From NCBI GenBank assembly GCA_003439945.1, contig QVRM01002020.1, forward strand, positions 451,001 through 515,000: a stretch of 64,000 nucleotides of DNA, read 5' to 3'. Source of the stretch: Dermanyssus gallinae (lineage: Eukaryota > Arthropoda > Arachnida > Mesostigmata > Dermanyssidae). A program made the position numbers and the translations under genes. Positions 11,935-22,529 of this stretch are shown here, piece by piece (position 1 is the stretch's first letter; each line of letters starts with the position of its first letter). Under the pieces are notes generated by a model that was given only the letters and a program-made list of their open reading frames with translations, ran no database searches and had not been told where the DNA came from.

Positions 11935-12560
11935 ACTCCCCCGTATGCAGATGGCATAGTGGTCTCTCACCACGACTTGGGTGCCATCAAGCGCAGCACT
12001 TCTCTGGCAGAGGTGTTCCTTGTCTTAAGGGGGGCTGGCAATAAACTCTATGAAGACCTAGGTTGAGAAATCCTGAAGTCGATTGGCTGCCAAAGACGTT
12101 ATACGTTGCAGCGGCCAATCTTTGGAAATTGCCAACTCTTTCCGGTATCTGGGGCGTCGGCTCCATTATACTGGGACAACCTTTACTATGCACATTGTCG
12201 AGACAGTGCGCACAGCCCTAGTCTCTGTTTATGGAGAGGTAGGTGACGTCCGGCGACTGTCCGTGCCGACGGCAGTGGCACTTTCTTGTCCTTTCTTGTC
12301 CGCCTTAAAGTCAGCTGCTCGCACGCGTTTATGGCGCCCTTCAATGTCTTGAGTCGCGGAGAGAATCTTAACTACAAGAATACAATGAACTAGATGGTGC
12401 ACAAAACAGATTTCTATACGATTGCGCTAGAGTCTTCGTCACTTTATAATACTTGATGCGTCTGTACATTTTCTCTCATCGAGTTACAACTCCAGTAAGG
12501 CAAGGTCTGACTGTCCTACACCAACTTAGAAATGCAGACGTACCTAAAACGCTTCCGTGA
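11935..12560 (+). pseudogene. Reverse transcriptase fragment with degenerate motif C (copy 1)
   Basis: The reading YADGIVVSHHDLG at about 11944 corresponds to RT motif C with the second catalytic Asp changed to Gly. About 45 codons later the frame from 12083 gives a motif D/E-like stretch, NSFRYLGRRLHYTGTTFTMH, then ETVRTALVSV and DVRRLSVPTAVAL. This is a thumb-region pattern shared with the relic at 48.3 kb. Frameshifts and stops follow, with CARVFVTL-like remnants to about 12.5 kb. It is clearly inactive. The clade is an APE-type element; I cannot name it further. Confidence 0.6.
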
Positions 12561-12599
12561 CATCAAACTAGCTGATCTGAAATGTCAATTCCAAAACTG

Positions 12600-12790
12600 T
12601 GGTGCATATCGAGCTCATCAACAAACTACTTGCGTGACTGGAAAATAAAGGATGGGTACTACACGTTACTCCAAGTCATCCCAGACTACTAAGTTGTGAA
12701 ACGTTTGATCGTATAATATATATTACTTAATCCTACCACGTTTCGACGTGTACACTCAGGCCTTATATACATATATGCGTTTTTCGATAA

Positions 12791-12832
<42 letters not shown>

Positions 12833-13149
12833 TTGATTAATTTATCATTCGCTTGGCATGTATACCTAGATACACATGTCACCCTTTTATATCAGGGGCG
12901 CTTAAAGCGGCAGCATGTTGCCTACGCATCCATAGAATCAATGTATCCTTTAATATCTACCGAGTATTTGCCTTTCATTGGGACAACCTCTTCTTTGTAA
13001 TATCTTCCTGTTTTTTTCTAACATTTGGTCCTATAGCTAGGGCCTCCGACAGGGCTATATCTCTGCTCCCCCCCAAGCTTGCACACATTTTTTGCAACAT
13101 GTTTGATCGACTCATTTCCCAGCCTGCAGGCTCGAAAATCTGTACTTCC
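12600..13149. other. 3' part of duplicated unit
   Basis: This part contains the (TA)n tract at 12790-12822 and a 206-codon ORF from 12853 that reads straight out of the duplicated unit into the mariner antisense. That ORF is accidental. I recognise no gene. Confidence 0.5.
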
Positions 13150-13161
13150 TACCTTCATATA

Positions 13162-14454
13162 CGAGGTGTGTTCAAAAAGTATCGCGACTTTTGTGTTTTT
13201 TCAAAAATTATTCATTTATTCATGAATATCTATTTTGTCCCCTTCAAAGTAATCCTCATGAGATATTATACACTTGTGCCAACGGTTTTTCCAATCTTCG
13301 AAGCACTTCAAAAAACCATTTTTTTTTATCTTGTTCAGCTCCTCCTTCGATGCCGTCTTTATCTCGTCAAGCGTAGCGTAACGTCGTCCTTTCATGGGCC
13401 TCTTCAGTTTAAGGAACAAGAAAAAGTCACAGGGGGCCAGATCTGGGGAATACAGTGGCTGCGGCATCATTAGTGTGTTGTTTTTGGCCAAAAACTCGCG
13501 CACAAGCAACGATGTGTGAGCAGGGGCGTTATCGTGGTGCAAAAGCCAATTTTTGTTCTTCCACAAATCCGGGCGTTTCTGGCAGATTGCCTCGCGCAAA
13601 CTTGCAGGTAATATTCCTTATTGACCGTTCTACCCTGTGGCAAGAACTCATGATGCACCACGCCCCTGCAATCGAAGAAAACTGTCAGCAAAACTTTCAC
13701 ATTCGACCGAACTTGGCGCGCTTTTTTCGGTCTTGGTTCGTGCGGCAGCTTCCATTGAGATGATTGAGCTTTGGTTTCCACGTCATAACCATAAACCCAC
13801 GATTCGTCACCAGTTATGACCCTCTGGAGCAAATTTGGGTCGTCGCGGACAGAGTCCAACATCTCATTAGCAATGTTCATGCGATGCTGTTTTTGGTCGC
13901 AATTGAGCAATTTTGGTACGAATTTCGCGGCGACCCGTCTCATGCCCAAATCATTGATAAAAATCGAATGGCACGAGCCAATCGATATGTTTAGGTCCTC
14001 AGCAACTTCTCTAACGGTGATTCGACGATTGGCCAATACCATTTTCTCCACTTCATTAATTTTTTCGTCTGTTGTTGAAGTGCTCGGGCGTCCGGCACGC
14101 TCTTTGTCGTTCACATCTTCTCGGCCTTCTGAGAACATTTTGTACCACCGATAAACGTTGCTTCGGTCCAAGGTAGCTTCTCCGTATGCCACAGTCAACA
14201 TTCGGAATGCATCCGCGCACTTAATTTCGTTTTTCACACAAAATTTGATACAGGTTCTTTGATCCATTTTTTTGAATAGGTAAAAATCGAAGACGATCCA
14301 AAACACGTGCAAGCAAAGCAGCTGTCAACAATTAAGTGAACATTCAAAATGGCCGAGCTTGTCGGCATAAGTGAGAGACATGAGTACCAACATAACGCCA
14401 CAAAAAATCGAAATTCGAATATACGTAACCCGCGAAAATTCAAAAGTCGCGATA
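13162..14454 (-). mobile_element. Mariner element at the duplication junction
   Basis: The left terminal inverted repeat begins CGAGGTGTGTTCAAAAAGTA at 13162 directly after a TA. Bases 13180-13192 (TATCGCGACTTTT) are the reverse complement of 14442-14454. The outer 18 or so bases of the right repeat, which should mirror CGAGGTGTGTTCAAAAAG, are absent: at 14455 the sequence passes straight into copy 2 of the 5.1-kb duplication. Its minus-strand transposase is annotated separately. The loss of one terminus would make the element immobile. Confidence 0.85.
13216..14267 (-). pseudogene. Mariner transposase with one frameshift
   Basis: This is a DD34D transposase of the IS630/Tc1/mariner superfamily, which binds terminal repeats and cuts and pastes at TA. 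I place the start at the ATG of MDQRTCIKF (14267), because the N-terminal helix-turn-helix (residues about 1-110, including YRWYKMFSEGR and AGRPSTS) aligns from there. All three catalytic acidic positions are readable: TGDESWVYGY, LLHHDNAPAHTS and YSPDLAPCDFFLF, the last two 34 residues apart. The frame changes near 13600-13615, so the first frame carries the HTH and first Asp and the second carries the last two. Length (about 350 residues) is normal for mariner. Apart from the one shift it is well preserved, hence young. Confidence 0.9.
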
Positions 14455-14782
14455 AGATGCGTCAACAGCCGCTTCAAACAGGAAGCAGCGGTAACACAAA
14501 TCTGGGTGAGCTTACGCTATGTAACAAGCATGTGTTACACATGAAGGCTTTAGGCCGACGATCAGTGTCGGCAATGCACTTGCGTGATTGGCTGGCCATT
14601 AGTTTCACTGGGGTTCTTATAGTAGATTCCCTAATCTTCTGTGTTGCTGTCAACAACAAGGTTTTCAAAAGGGCCTTCTGGTCGACTGGCGCGAGGATTC
14701 AACGGTGGCTGGAAGCCAGCTACCTCTGCCGTTTTCCTCACTCTGCGGAACTGCATGACGCTAATTTTTTTACCTTTTGCAG

Positions 14783-15022
14783 GTGATTTCATCTGTTGGC
14801 AGGTCTTCCCGTTAGAGAGCGAGGTGAACCAGTAGGTGGAATAGTAATTTATCTACGAGTAGAGTTGCCCCGCATGCAAAGGCATTTCGATATAGAGAGA
14901 GAGATAGTTGGTTAACGCTCATCTTAGGTATATCCAACCTAGCATCGTTCTACCTGCCACCTCAGTATGTCAAGGTAGCCGGTGCTGTCAGTGCGGGCCT
15001 TAACCTGCGGTTAGCAACTTAA
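14783..15022 (+). pseudogene. APE-type endonuclease fragment (copy 2)
   Basis: This is the duplicate of 8379-8606. It reads GGIVIYLRVELP as in copy 1 but has lost one base just after (AAAGTGCAT in copy 1, AAAGGCAT here), so the frame breaks before the YLPP segment. Confidence 0.35.
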
Positions 15023-17456
15023 ATGGCAGTATAGACAATGACACCATCGACTGAAAGAGCGGAAAGGTGATAGAGCATCTAAGTAGCAGGAGTCTGCTTT
15101 GCTCAAACGAGCGAGATCAATTCACGACGTTTGCCATGGTGGAAGAAGCGACCTTCTGTTCCACAATCTGCAACGTCTGTTGGAACTCAAAGTTTGCGTA
15201 TTAGCGCTATGTCGCTGTCTATTCAGCATGCTACCCTAGCCAGTGAGCTAGAGATTGAAGGGAGCACACATGCAGATAACTGTAACACTCCATCTAAAAC
15301 ACTTGCTATGCAAAAACAAGGGAGTGGTCCCGCTTTGGGCTTTGCTGCATGTTATTCAATTTTAGGGTTTAGGACTCTAGCGGCGTCAGTAATCAGATAA
15401 TCAGATTTCTCTATGCCCCACAACGAAAGGATTTGTTTATTTGGTCGACTAACCTTAGGGCTTACAATGGCTTGTTTCTTTTGAGATTCTTCTACATTCT
15501 ACCTTCAGAGTGGTCCACCTTCTTCAGGATCTCGACCTACTGGACAACGTAAATTCACTCGAGCCGATCAAAGACCACTTCTTGAAATCGCTTTCGTCTC
15601 TACCGGACTTAACGCTATCATTGTCGGCGTGCATAGAAGCCCTGATGTCTCTCATTGGTTGACAACGCATAGGTCGATGTTTACAAAGCTAGACTCTAAG
15701 GAGCCGGGGAGGGGGAGGAGGAAAAGGTGCAGGTGCAGGTGCATAATGTCATGCGACCCCATTGGGACCCTACTAGGCGAGTTTAGTATTAGAATCGGCG
15801 TCGCTCTAGTAAACCGCTGGCGAACGCATTTAAGCCTGCATCTTTCCTAAGTCATTATTGTTTGTTTTATATTAAAAACGCCGGATTAGGCATGCTGCCT
15901 TGAAGGACGTGCTATGATGCGCTCTTAGATCATCTGGGCAACCATGCATACTCGAGCCGACAGAGTTCTGCCCGGGAAACTTCAGACGACCTTAGGGAAT
16001 ATCACTAACCGCCTTCAAGAACGGACGGTCGCATTCCGAAACGCGATAGTGACCTGACATCTTTTATTGTCGTCCAGCCATGCCTTGGCGGAGGCGGAGA
16101 AGTGCTAAACATATGCGTTTATACAGGTATTTATAGAGTTTTGTCTCTTCAAATTGATCCGCGTGGCGACCGGAATGATCGGCAAGTTCTACGCAAAACT
16201 AAAATGAGCTACTGATGAACTGTGGAAAGGAGAACTTTCCGCTAAGGCTATTGTTTATCGTTCAATATGAACACGTAGCTCCGGTTTTGGACATCGTATC
16301 CAAATGGGTTGGATTTGTGACCAGATGAGGCCACCTTACACATTCAGGGTACAGTTACTTAGGCCCTGTCTCTTAGCAAACTATAGACAAATGTTTATTA
16401 ATTATTATATAATTATTATTTTTGTAATATTATTATAATATATTATAATATGTCTTATATTATGAGCAATGAGACACATTATTATTCTTCACCTAGTTGT
16501 CTGCAGAAAACTCGTAGGGTATTTTGAGACGGAATGGTCGCTTTTTCAGAGAGCCGCACCTTATGCTCCTTAAGTGTTTTTTGCTGGGCGGAAAATAATA
16601 TGCTTTCTTTATCCGCGTTAACCAAAAAAAAAGTCTATAATATTTTTATTACTGCAACAATTGTATGGCTACTACTAGTTGCTATTAAAGAGTGATCGAT
16701 ACACTCATAAGTCAGTACAAGTTAGGGTTCAATGTTCATGTTCCCGCATAGTTTACAAACGGGTTCGTCAATGTCAAAGAAATAGTGCTTCATACACAGT
16801 AGATAGTGGAAGCCATTGATCTGCATATAACCGATCGGTTGCTTTGAAAAGCCATTTCTCAGTTGTTTGTTCTAAGTGCTGGATCTTCGGTGTACACTTA
16901 CGTAACAACGTCAAAACCACTGACTATTATTTTTTCTACTCCAAAATAATTTCTTTACTGAACGTATATTCCAACATTACAAATCATCTACAAGCGTCGG
17001 TTCTCCAAGCATTTCTTGGGTCGATGTGGCGGAAGTATTACGAGGTAGACTTCACCCGGTCTATCTCTTTCAGGTTTTTGGGTGTCAGGTATTTAAAAAC
17101 GAATTTACTTTGATCTTGTCTTTCGATTTCGATGCGGGCTGTCGTCAGCATGTCCTTGATGGGTACAAGCAGTTTTCTCGACTGTCGAATTTATTGTAGA
17201 GCGTTTTAGGAGACAGTTTTGCTGGACCGAAATAAATCTCTCCGTTTATCTGTGACAACTCCATAAAAAAAATTCCGTTACAGATTCTCTTTAGGATCAA
17301 TTGTAGTGCTTAACCAATAACTATCCTTACTCTGTAGGTGCGTACTGAGCATGTAGTAAGTCCTGCTGGGTTAAATTAGGGGGCGCCGGACGACAAATCG
17401 CGCCCGGCGATTGTTCTCCAGCCGGATCTTTTCGCGAAGCAGCCCATCGCGGTATT

Positions 17457-18106
17457 TTAGGCCAGCAGCTCAATTAGTCGTCGAATCGACTGTATGTGCG
17501 TGACGAGCATCTGCGCGGTAGATGCCCGTATGGTAAACGGTGAGCTATCCTGGTACGCAAACAACACCGTACATGCCTCAATGGTATGCGCGGCATCATC
17601 GGGCACCCCGGCGTCGCAGAGAACGCGTATGTCCGTCATTGCTTTCTCGATCTTCATCATGTACGCCTGGAACTAGCCATCTCCGCTTAGCGCCTGGGCA
17701 GCGTAGTATGTCATTCGTCGCTGTGCCGTATACCACTTGCGCAAGTCTATGATGACGGAGCGTGTCGACGTACCTCTCATGTCTCCTCCAGGCGGTGGGT
17801 CCACATCTCCGCCCAAGCGGCAAGTGTGGCATCTCGAGCCTCAATCCACGATATCTCCCCGTTTAATCTCCAGAAGCCGAATTGCTCTCCTTGCAGGGTT
17901 CCCATATTTTGCCTTACCAGCAACACATCATGCTAACTTTGCACCAAAAAGGTGTTCGCATTAAATAAGCTCGAAATTACGCTCTGAAGAGAGCCACTAA
18001 CCCCTACATGTCGGAATGACTTCACCAGGAGATCTCGACGTGCTTTGTCAAAGGCTTTGACACAATCTATAAAAAAGACTAAACGCAGTCACAAGGGATC
18101 CACAGT
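17457..18106 (-). pseudogene. R1/Jockey-like RT and 3' coding end, degraded (copy 2)
   Basis: This is the duplicate of 11041-11690, with the same motif A (FIDCVKAFDKARRDLL) and the same C-terminal cluster (GVPDDAAHTIEAC, with Ala in place of Val at one site). It shares all stops and shifts with copy 1, so decay preceded duplication. Confidence 0.6.
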
Positions 18107-18351
18107 TCTGGAGAGTTCCTACTGCAGCGAGTTTCGATCGAGCTTCAGCGGGGAAACGCGGCGTCAGTCGAAGGGCCCCTTCCCTCCGCCGAAGGGTTTC
18201 CTGAGATCCCGTAGGAATAATGATGTTCTTAATACTACTTTGATTAAATAAAAAACTATGACATTAAATCTATAAAAATGCGTACAAATGGCCTCTGGGT
18301 TTTTCACAGCCCGTTCTATCTTTGACTAAAACATATCGACCGCACCACGCA

Positions 18352-18975
18352 CTCCCCCGTATGCAGATGGCATAGTGGTCTCTCACCACGACTTGGGTGC
18401 CATCAAGCGCAGCACTTCTCTGGCAGAGGTGTTCCTTGTCTTAAGGGGGGCTAGCAATAAACTCTATGAAGACCTAGGTTGAGAAATCCTGAAGTCGATT
18501 GGCTGCCAAAGACGTTATACGTTGCAGCGGCCAATCTTTGGAAATTGCCAACTCTTTCCGGTATCTGGGGCGTCGGCTCCATTATACTGGGACAACCTTT
18601 ACTATGCACATTGTCGAGACAGTGCGCACAGCCCTAGTCTCTGTTTATGGAGAGGTAGGTGACGTCCGGCGACTGTCCGTGCCGACGGCAGTGGCACTTT
18701 CTTGTCCTTTCTTGTCCGCCTTAAAGTCAGCTGCTCGCACGCGTTTATGGCGCCCTTCAATGTCTTGAGTCGCGGAGAGAATCTTAACTACAAAAATACA
18801 ATGAACTAGATGGTGCACAAAACAGATTTCTATACGATTGCGCTAGAGTCTTCGTCACTTTATAATACTTGATGCGTCTGTACATTTTCTCTCATCGAGT
18901 TACAACTCCAGTAAGGCAAGGTCTGACTGTCCTACACCAACTTAGAAATGCAGACGTACCTAAAACGCTTCCGTG
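18352..18975 (+). pseudogene. Reverse transcriptase fragment (copy 2)
   Basis: This is the duplicate of 11935-12560, again with YADG in motif C and the NSFRYLG / TTFTMHIVETV stretch in the frame from 18499. It carries the same lesions as copy 1. Confidence 0.6.
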
Positions 18976-19599
18976 ACATCAAACTAGCTGATCTGAAATG
19001 TCAATTCCAAAACTGTGGTGCATATCGAGCTCATCAACAAACTACTTGCGTGACTGGAAAATAAAGGATGGGTACTACACGTTACTCCAAGTCATCCCAG
19101 ACTACTAAGTTGTGAAACGTTTGATCGTATAATATATATTACTTAATCCTACCACGTTTCGACGTGTACACTCAGGCCTTATATACATATATGCGTTTTT
19201 CGATAAATATGTATATATATATATGTGTGTGTTTGATTAATTTATCATTCGCTTGGCATGTATACCTAGATACACATGTCACCCTTTTATATCAGGGGCG
19301 CTTAAAGCGGCAGCATGTTGCCTACGCATCCATAGAATCAATGTATCCTTTAATATCTACCGAGTATTTGCCTTTCATTGGGACAACCTCTTCTTTGTAA
19401 TATCTTCCTGTTTTTTTCTAACATTTGGTCCTATAGCTAGGGCCTCCGACAGGGCTATATCTCTGCTCCCCCCCAAGCTTGCACACATTTTTTGCAACAT
19501 GTTTGATCGACTCATTTCCCAGCCTGCAGGCTCGAAAATCTGTACTTTACTTAGCTCGTTATATGCTTGTATATATATATATATATATATATATACAAC

Positions 19600-19629
19600 A
19601 AAGCTTGCGCATATGCATGCGCAAGCTTT
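19600..19629. repeat. Perfect 30-base inverted repeat
   Basis: The arms AAAGCTTGCGCAT and ATGCGCAAGCTTT are perfectly complementary over 13 bases around a 4-base loop ATGC. It lies just after a (TA)n tract (19570-19596), 47 bases beyond the end of duplication copy 2. No function can be read from it. Confidence 0.9.
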
Positions 19630-19639
19630 AGTACATTCG

Positions 19640-21340
19640 ACGTCCAAGGGCAGTTCCGGTTTAACTTAAAACGGGCACTAAAGAGAGACTGTCGCTAGTC
19701 GCGCAGGTGCTCTGCAAGCGGAAGTTCTTTCCGTGCGTTCGACGTCATCGTTCACCGTCTTCGCCACACCGTTGCACGGTACGGAAAAATGCTGAAACAG
19801 GTTCGTAAAAAGTTATCACCGGTGACTCACCCGATTCATGTGGCCGGCGAGACGGAGCTATTGGCTATTGGCGCTGCATACAACTGCGCCGCATTTATTA
19901 CAACGTACGGGCACTTTGTGCCTGTTTGCATTTCGGGCTATAATAAAACATGGCACACAGTGTATGCAGTCAGGTCAACTGGCCAGATTGCTACTACAAT
20001 TGTCTGGTTGCCTTGTCAAGAATTTGTACAGCAAGAATCTGTGTAGTATCAACCCCCCCCCCCCCCTTCCAAATCGAGGTCCGAGGTAAGCGGGGCACTT
20101 CGAAGTGAAAGCTAAACATTTTCATGCGTATAGTCGTTCGTCACGACGATATGTCTCGCTCCTCGTCATGCATCTGTCTGCATTCGCCGCTGTGCGTATT
20201 ATCATCGGTACCTGTCTGTCGCTAAGGTCGGCGCCTCAACGGTAGCGCCTGCTGTTGGTCGAGCCATATGTAACTCGTGTTCCACCGACAGCGGCCTTGG
20301 CGCGCGTAACGAAAACCCTTCAGTGTTCAAGTAGTGCGTCTGGTAGTCGGGCTAGCTACACACACTAATTCTTAAACAATTTGCGTTTGAGTACTAAATC
20401 TCCTCACTCAATAGGATTCCAACAGTAGTTAGAAGTACATAGCAGATACATTGCGCAAAGTTCAGTGTAAGACCTAGAAAACCTAGAAGACCTAGAGTGT
20501 ATAAATGCGCTCAGGCAAACGGAATTCGCGTAAAATCTATGTACTAATAGCTGCTCTTATGGAGATGCAGATGTAACATATCTCGCTTAATGTCGGATTT
20601 GCAGTCAGACAACGAGTTTCTACGTTTCCTGTCAATATATCACTGTGGTCGTTGAGTTTCTACATTTTCTGTCAATATATCACTATGGTTAAACACATTT
20701 AATTGAATCCATCGTATAGCACGTATTTTTTGCATGCGGGTTGTCTCACTTTGCGTTTAAAAACATGCGATTGAGCTTATTGATTGAATGTCGCAATCAA
20801 GGGACCCAAGTATAAGGTGGGCAAAACTGTGCTTAGCTGAACCAACAATATGAAACGAAGTCGTACGTCAGTATGATCTACTGGTTTCGACATAAAGCTG
20901 AAAGTAAACGTCAGCAGGGACCATCTTTCAAAGCATTGTTCGGAAACTTCACCTCTTGTAATACCAACATATTGTATAACCACGTTTCCCTATTAAAAGG
21001 CAGCCGGGGAGCAGTGGCAGTAACATTTTCATAATCATTTATTTTAATTTGCAACGTTAATTTGAGAAATCGCCGACGGACTGAAAAATTATTTGTATTT
21101 TTGTAGCCACTAGGGAGAATAAAACGGACTAGAGAAAGCTTTTTGTAAAGGCTCTAGATTGTTAGAACGGATCATAGAATGCTGCCAGGAGAATAATGCC
21201 TCGCAGCTCCTATGCTAAACCGTTTTTCATTTACTTAATTTATGTAATCAGTGTCAGAATTCATTTGACACACGCCTCTACTTGAGATATCCGCGCCTTG
21301 TATTTACAACTTGTCGGTTATCTATATATATATATACAGT
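19640..21340. other. Unassigned DNA
   Basis: The small ORFs (such as 19789-20046) are unrecognised. A C homopolymer lies near 20052-20066. A tandem pair of imperfect units of about 37 bases sits at about 20610-20646 and 20655-20691, sharing TGTCAATATATCACT. A short (TA)n tract lies near 21324-21337. Confidence 0.5.
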
Positions 21341-22529
21341 TCCTGAAACAAATATAGGGCCACCTAATTTTGCCACATTTCACGCATTTACAGTGATCAC
21401 TGTATTATAACCAATCGTGTAAAAATCACGGTGATACATGCTCACAGAGTAACAGCAAATACTTTCATCGACATTTGGGGTCTGGAATTAATAAGAACCA
21501 CGAGATTTCAACATTTGGCATAGCTACACGCGAAAAAATTAAGATGCCACTAGCAAGATGCATGTCTTGCTCGAACCTCAGTTGGGCCAGTTTTGCCGAT
21601 GCTTGCCGTGACTTGTGTGCAGGAGCATTGTCCTGGTGAAACAGGACAACCTTCTTCTGCAAAGCGGGCCGTTTCACGATGAGTTCTTGCTTTAGGCAGT
21701 CCAACAGTCTTGCATAATATTCTTTCGTGATCGTTTTACCGCTCTCAAGCGAGTCGACCGGAATCATCATTCCGGCCGATGCCGTTGTCCGCACCCTCTT
21801 GGGAGGTCCTTCACCAAGTGCACACCATTGGCGAGATGCTTCCTGGGTCTCGGGAGTGTAGTGATGGACCCAGCTTTCATCGACGGTCACGAATCTGCGC
21901 CAGAAATCCGGCGGATTTTTCGACATATTGACAAAATTTCGCTGTGAAGTGGAATCAGGCGCGTCTTTTTGACCTTGGTTGAGCAAATGCGGCACCCATT
22001 TTGATCTGAGCTTTTTCATCTTCAAGTTCGCGTGCAGAATGAAATGCACACTACCCAAACTGATCCCCAAGGCCTCCGCTATCTCCCTAATATTCACTCG
22101 CTTAATTGCGGCAAAGATATTCCGCACTTTTTTCACGTTTTCCTCATCAGTTGCCGTTTTTGGGCGTCCTGAACGTAGTTCATCCTCGGTGCTCCTGCGA
22201 CCTCTTTTTAGCTCCTTATTCCAGTTGGAAGCAGTGGCAAAACATGGCGCAGAGTTACCGTACACCTCGTCTTACTCAGTTTTCACTTAGGTCGCATTCA
22301 AACCTTTGAAATAAAAATGCTTGATAACCACTCGAAACTTTTTTTCTCCATTTTTTAAAATCACGCCGATACGTTGCACGGGAAAAGCGATCAAACGAAA
22401 TTGCAACGGCCAATCACCATAATATTTTGACTGTTAGCAGTCGAAAAGTTACTGTTTCCAATAGCGGTAAAAGCGCGCCAAAATTCGAATTCTGAAAAGC
22501 TCTTTTTGAGAACCTGTTGAACTACCTGT
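21341..22529 (-). mobile_element. Mariner-like element, decayed
   Basis: The boundaries are estimates. The left edge follows a (TA)n tract at TACAGTTCC, and the right edge is near ACTACCTGTA. The two ends share only a few bases, so intact terminal inverted repeats are not demonstrable. The minus-strand transposase occupies 21465-22265. Confidence 0.55.
21465..22265 (-). pseudogene. Mariner transposase, C-terminus replaced
   Basis: The reading begins inside the helix-turn-helix domain (YGNSAPCFATASNWNKELKRG), followed by RSGRPKTAT, the linker between the two HTH units. The first catalytic Asp lies in FVTVDESWVHHYTPET and the second in LFHQDNAPAHKS. After LAQLRFE the sequence departs from the family: the expected PYSPDLAPSDYFLF segment with the third Asp is missing, and about 40 unrelated residues follow to the stop. 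The N-terminal Met and first helices are also missing. The protein would be inactive. It differs clearly from the mariner at 13.2-14.3 kb, so at least two mariner lineages are present. Confidence 0.85.

Larger units (their letters stand above)
8023..13149 (+). repeat. Tandem segmental duplication, copy 1 (5.1 kb)
   Basis: This block recurs at 14451-19553, with a constant offset of 6416 over most of its length (for example 8715 and 15131, 10428 and 16844). I count only about eight substitutions between roughly 8.4 and 13.1 kb, plus a length difference in the (TA)n tract at 12790-12822 (shorter in copy 2). The first 350-400 bases are much more different, with several indels. Inside lie remains of at least two retrotransposons in opposite orientation. 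The right edge is sharp, just after CTGTACTT, about 12 bases before the mariner at 13162. Confidence 0.93.
14451..19553 (+). repeat. Tandem segmental duplication, copy 2 (5.1 kb)
   Basis: This is the second copy of 8023-13149. Its start shares GATAAG with copy 1 (8025-8030), exactly where the broken mariner terminus ends, suggesting a microhomology join. It ends after CTGTACTT at about 19553 and then continues into different DNA (TACTTAGCTCG) from that after copy 1, so copy 2 is not followed by a mariner. The first 350-400 bases differ from copy 1 at many positions and by several indels, whereas the remaining 4.7 kb is nearly identical. Confidence 0.93.

Noticed and set aside
8023..19553. The 5.1-kb unit as a single autonomous transposon
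   Set aside because: It lacks terminal repeats of its own and contains old relics in opposite orientations. The edges coincide with a mariner break, so a segmental duplication fits better.
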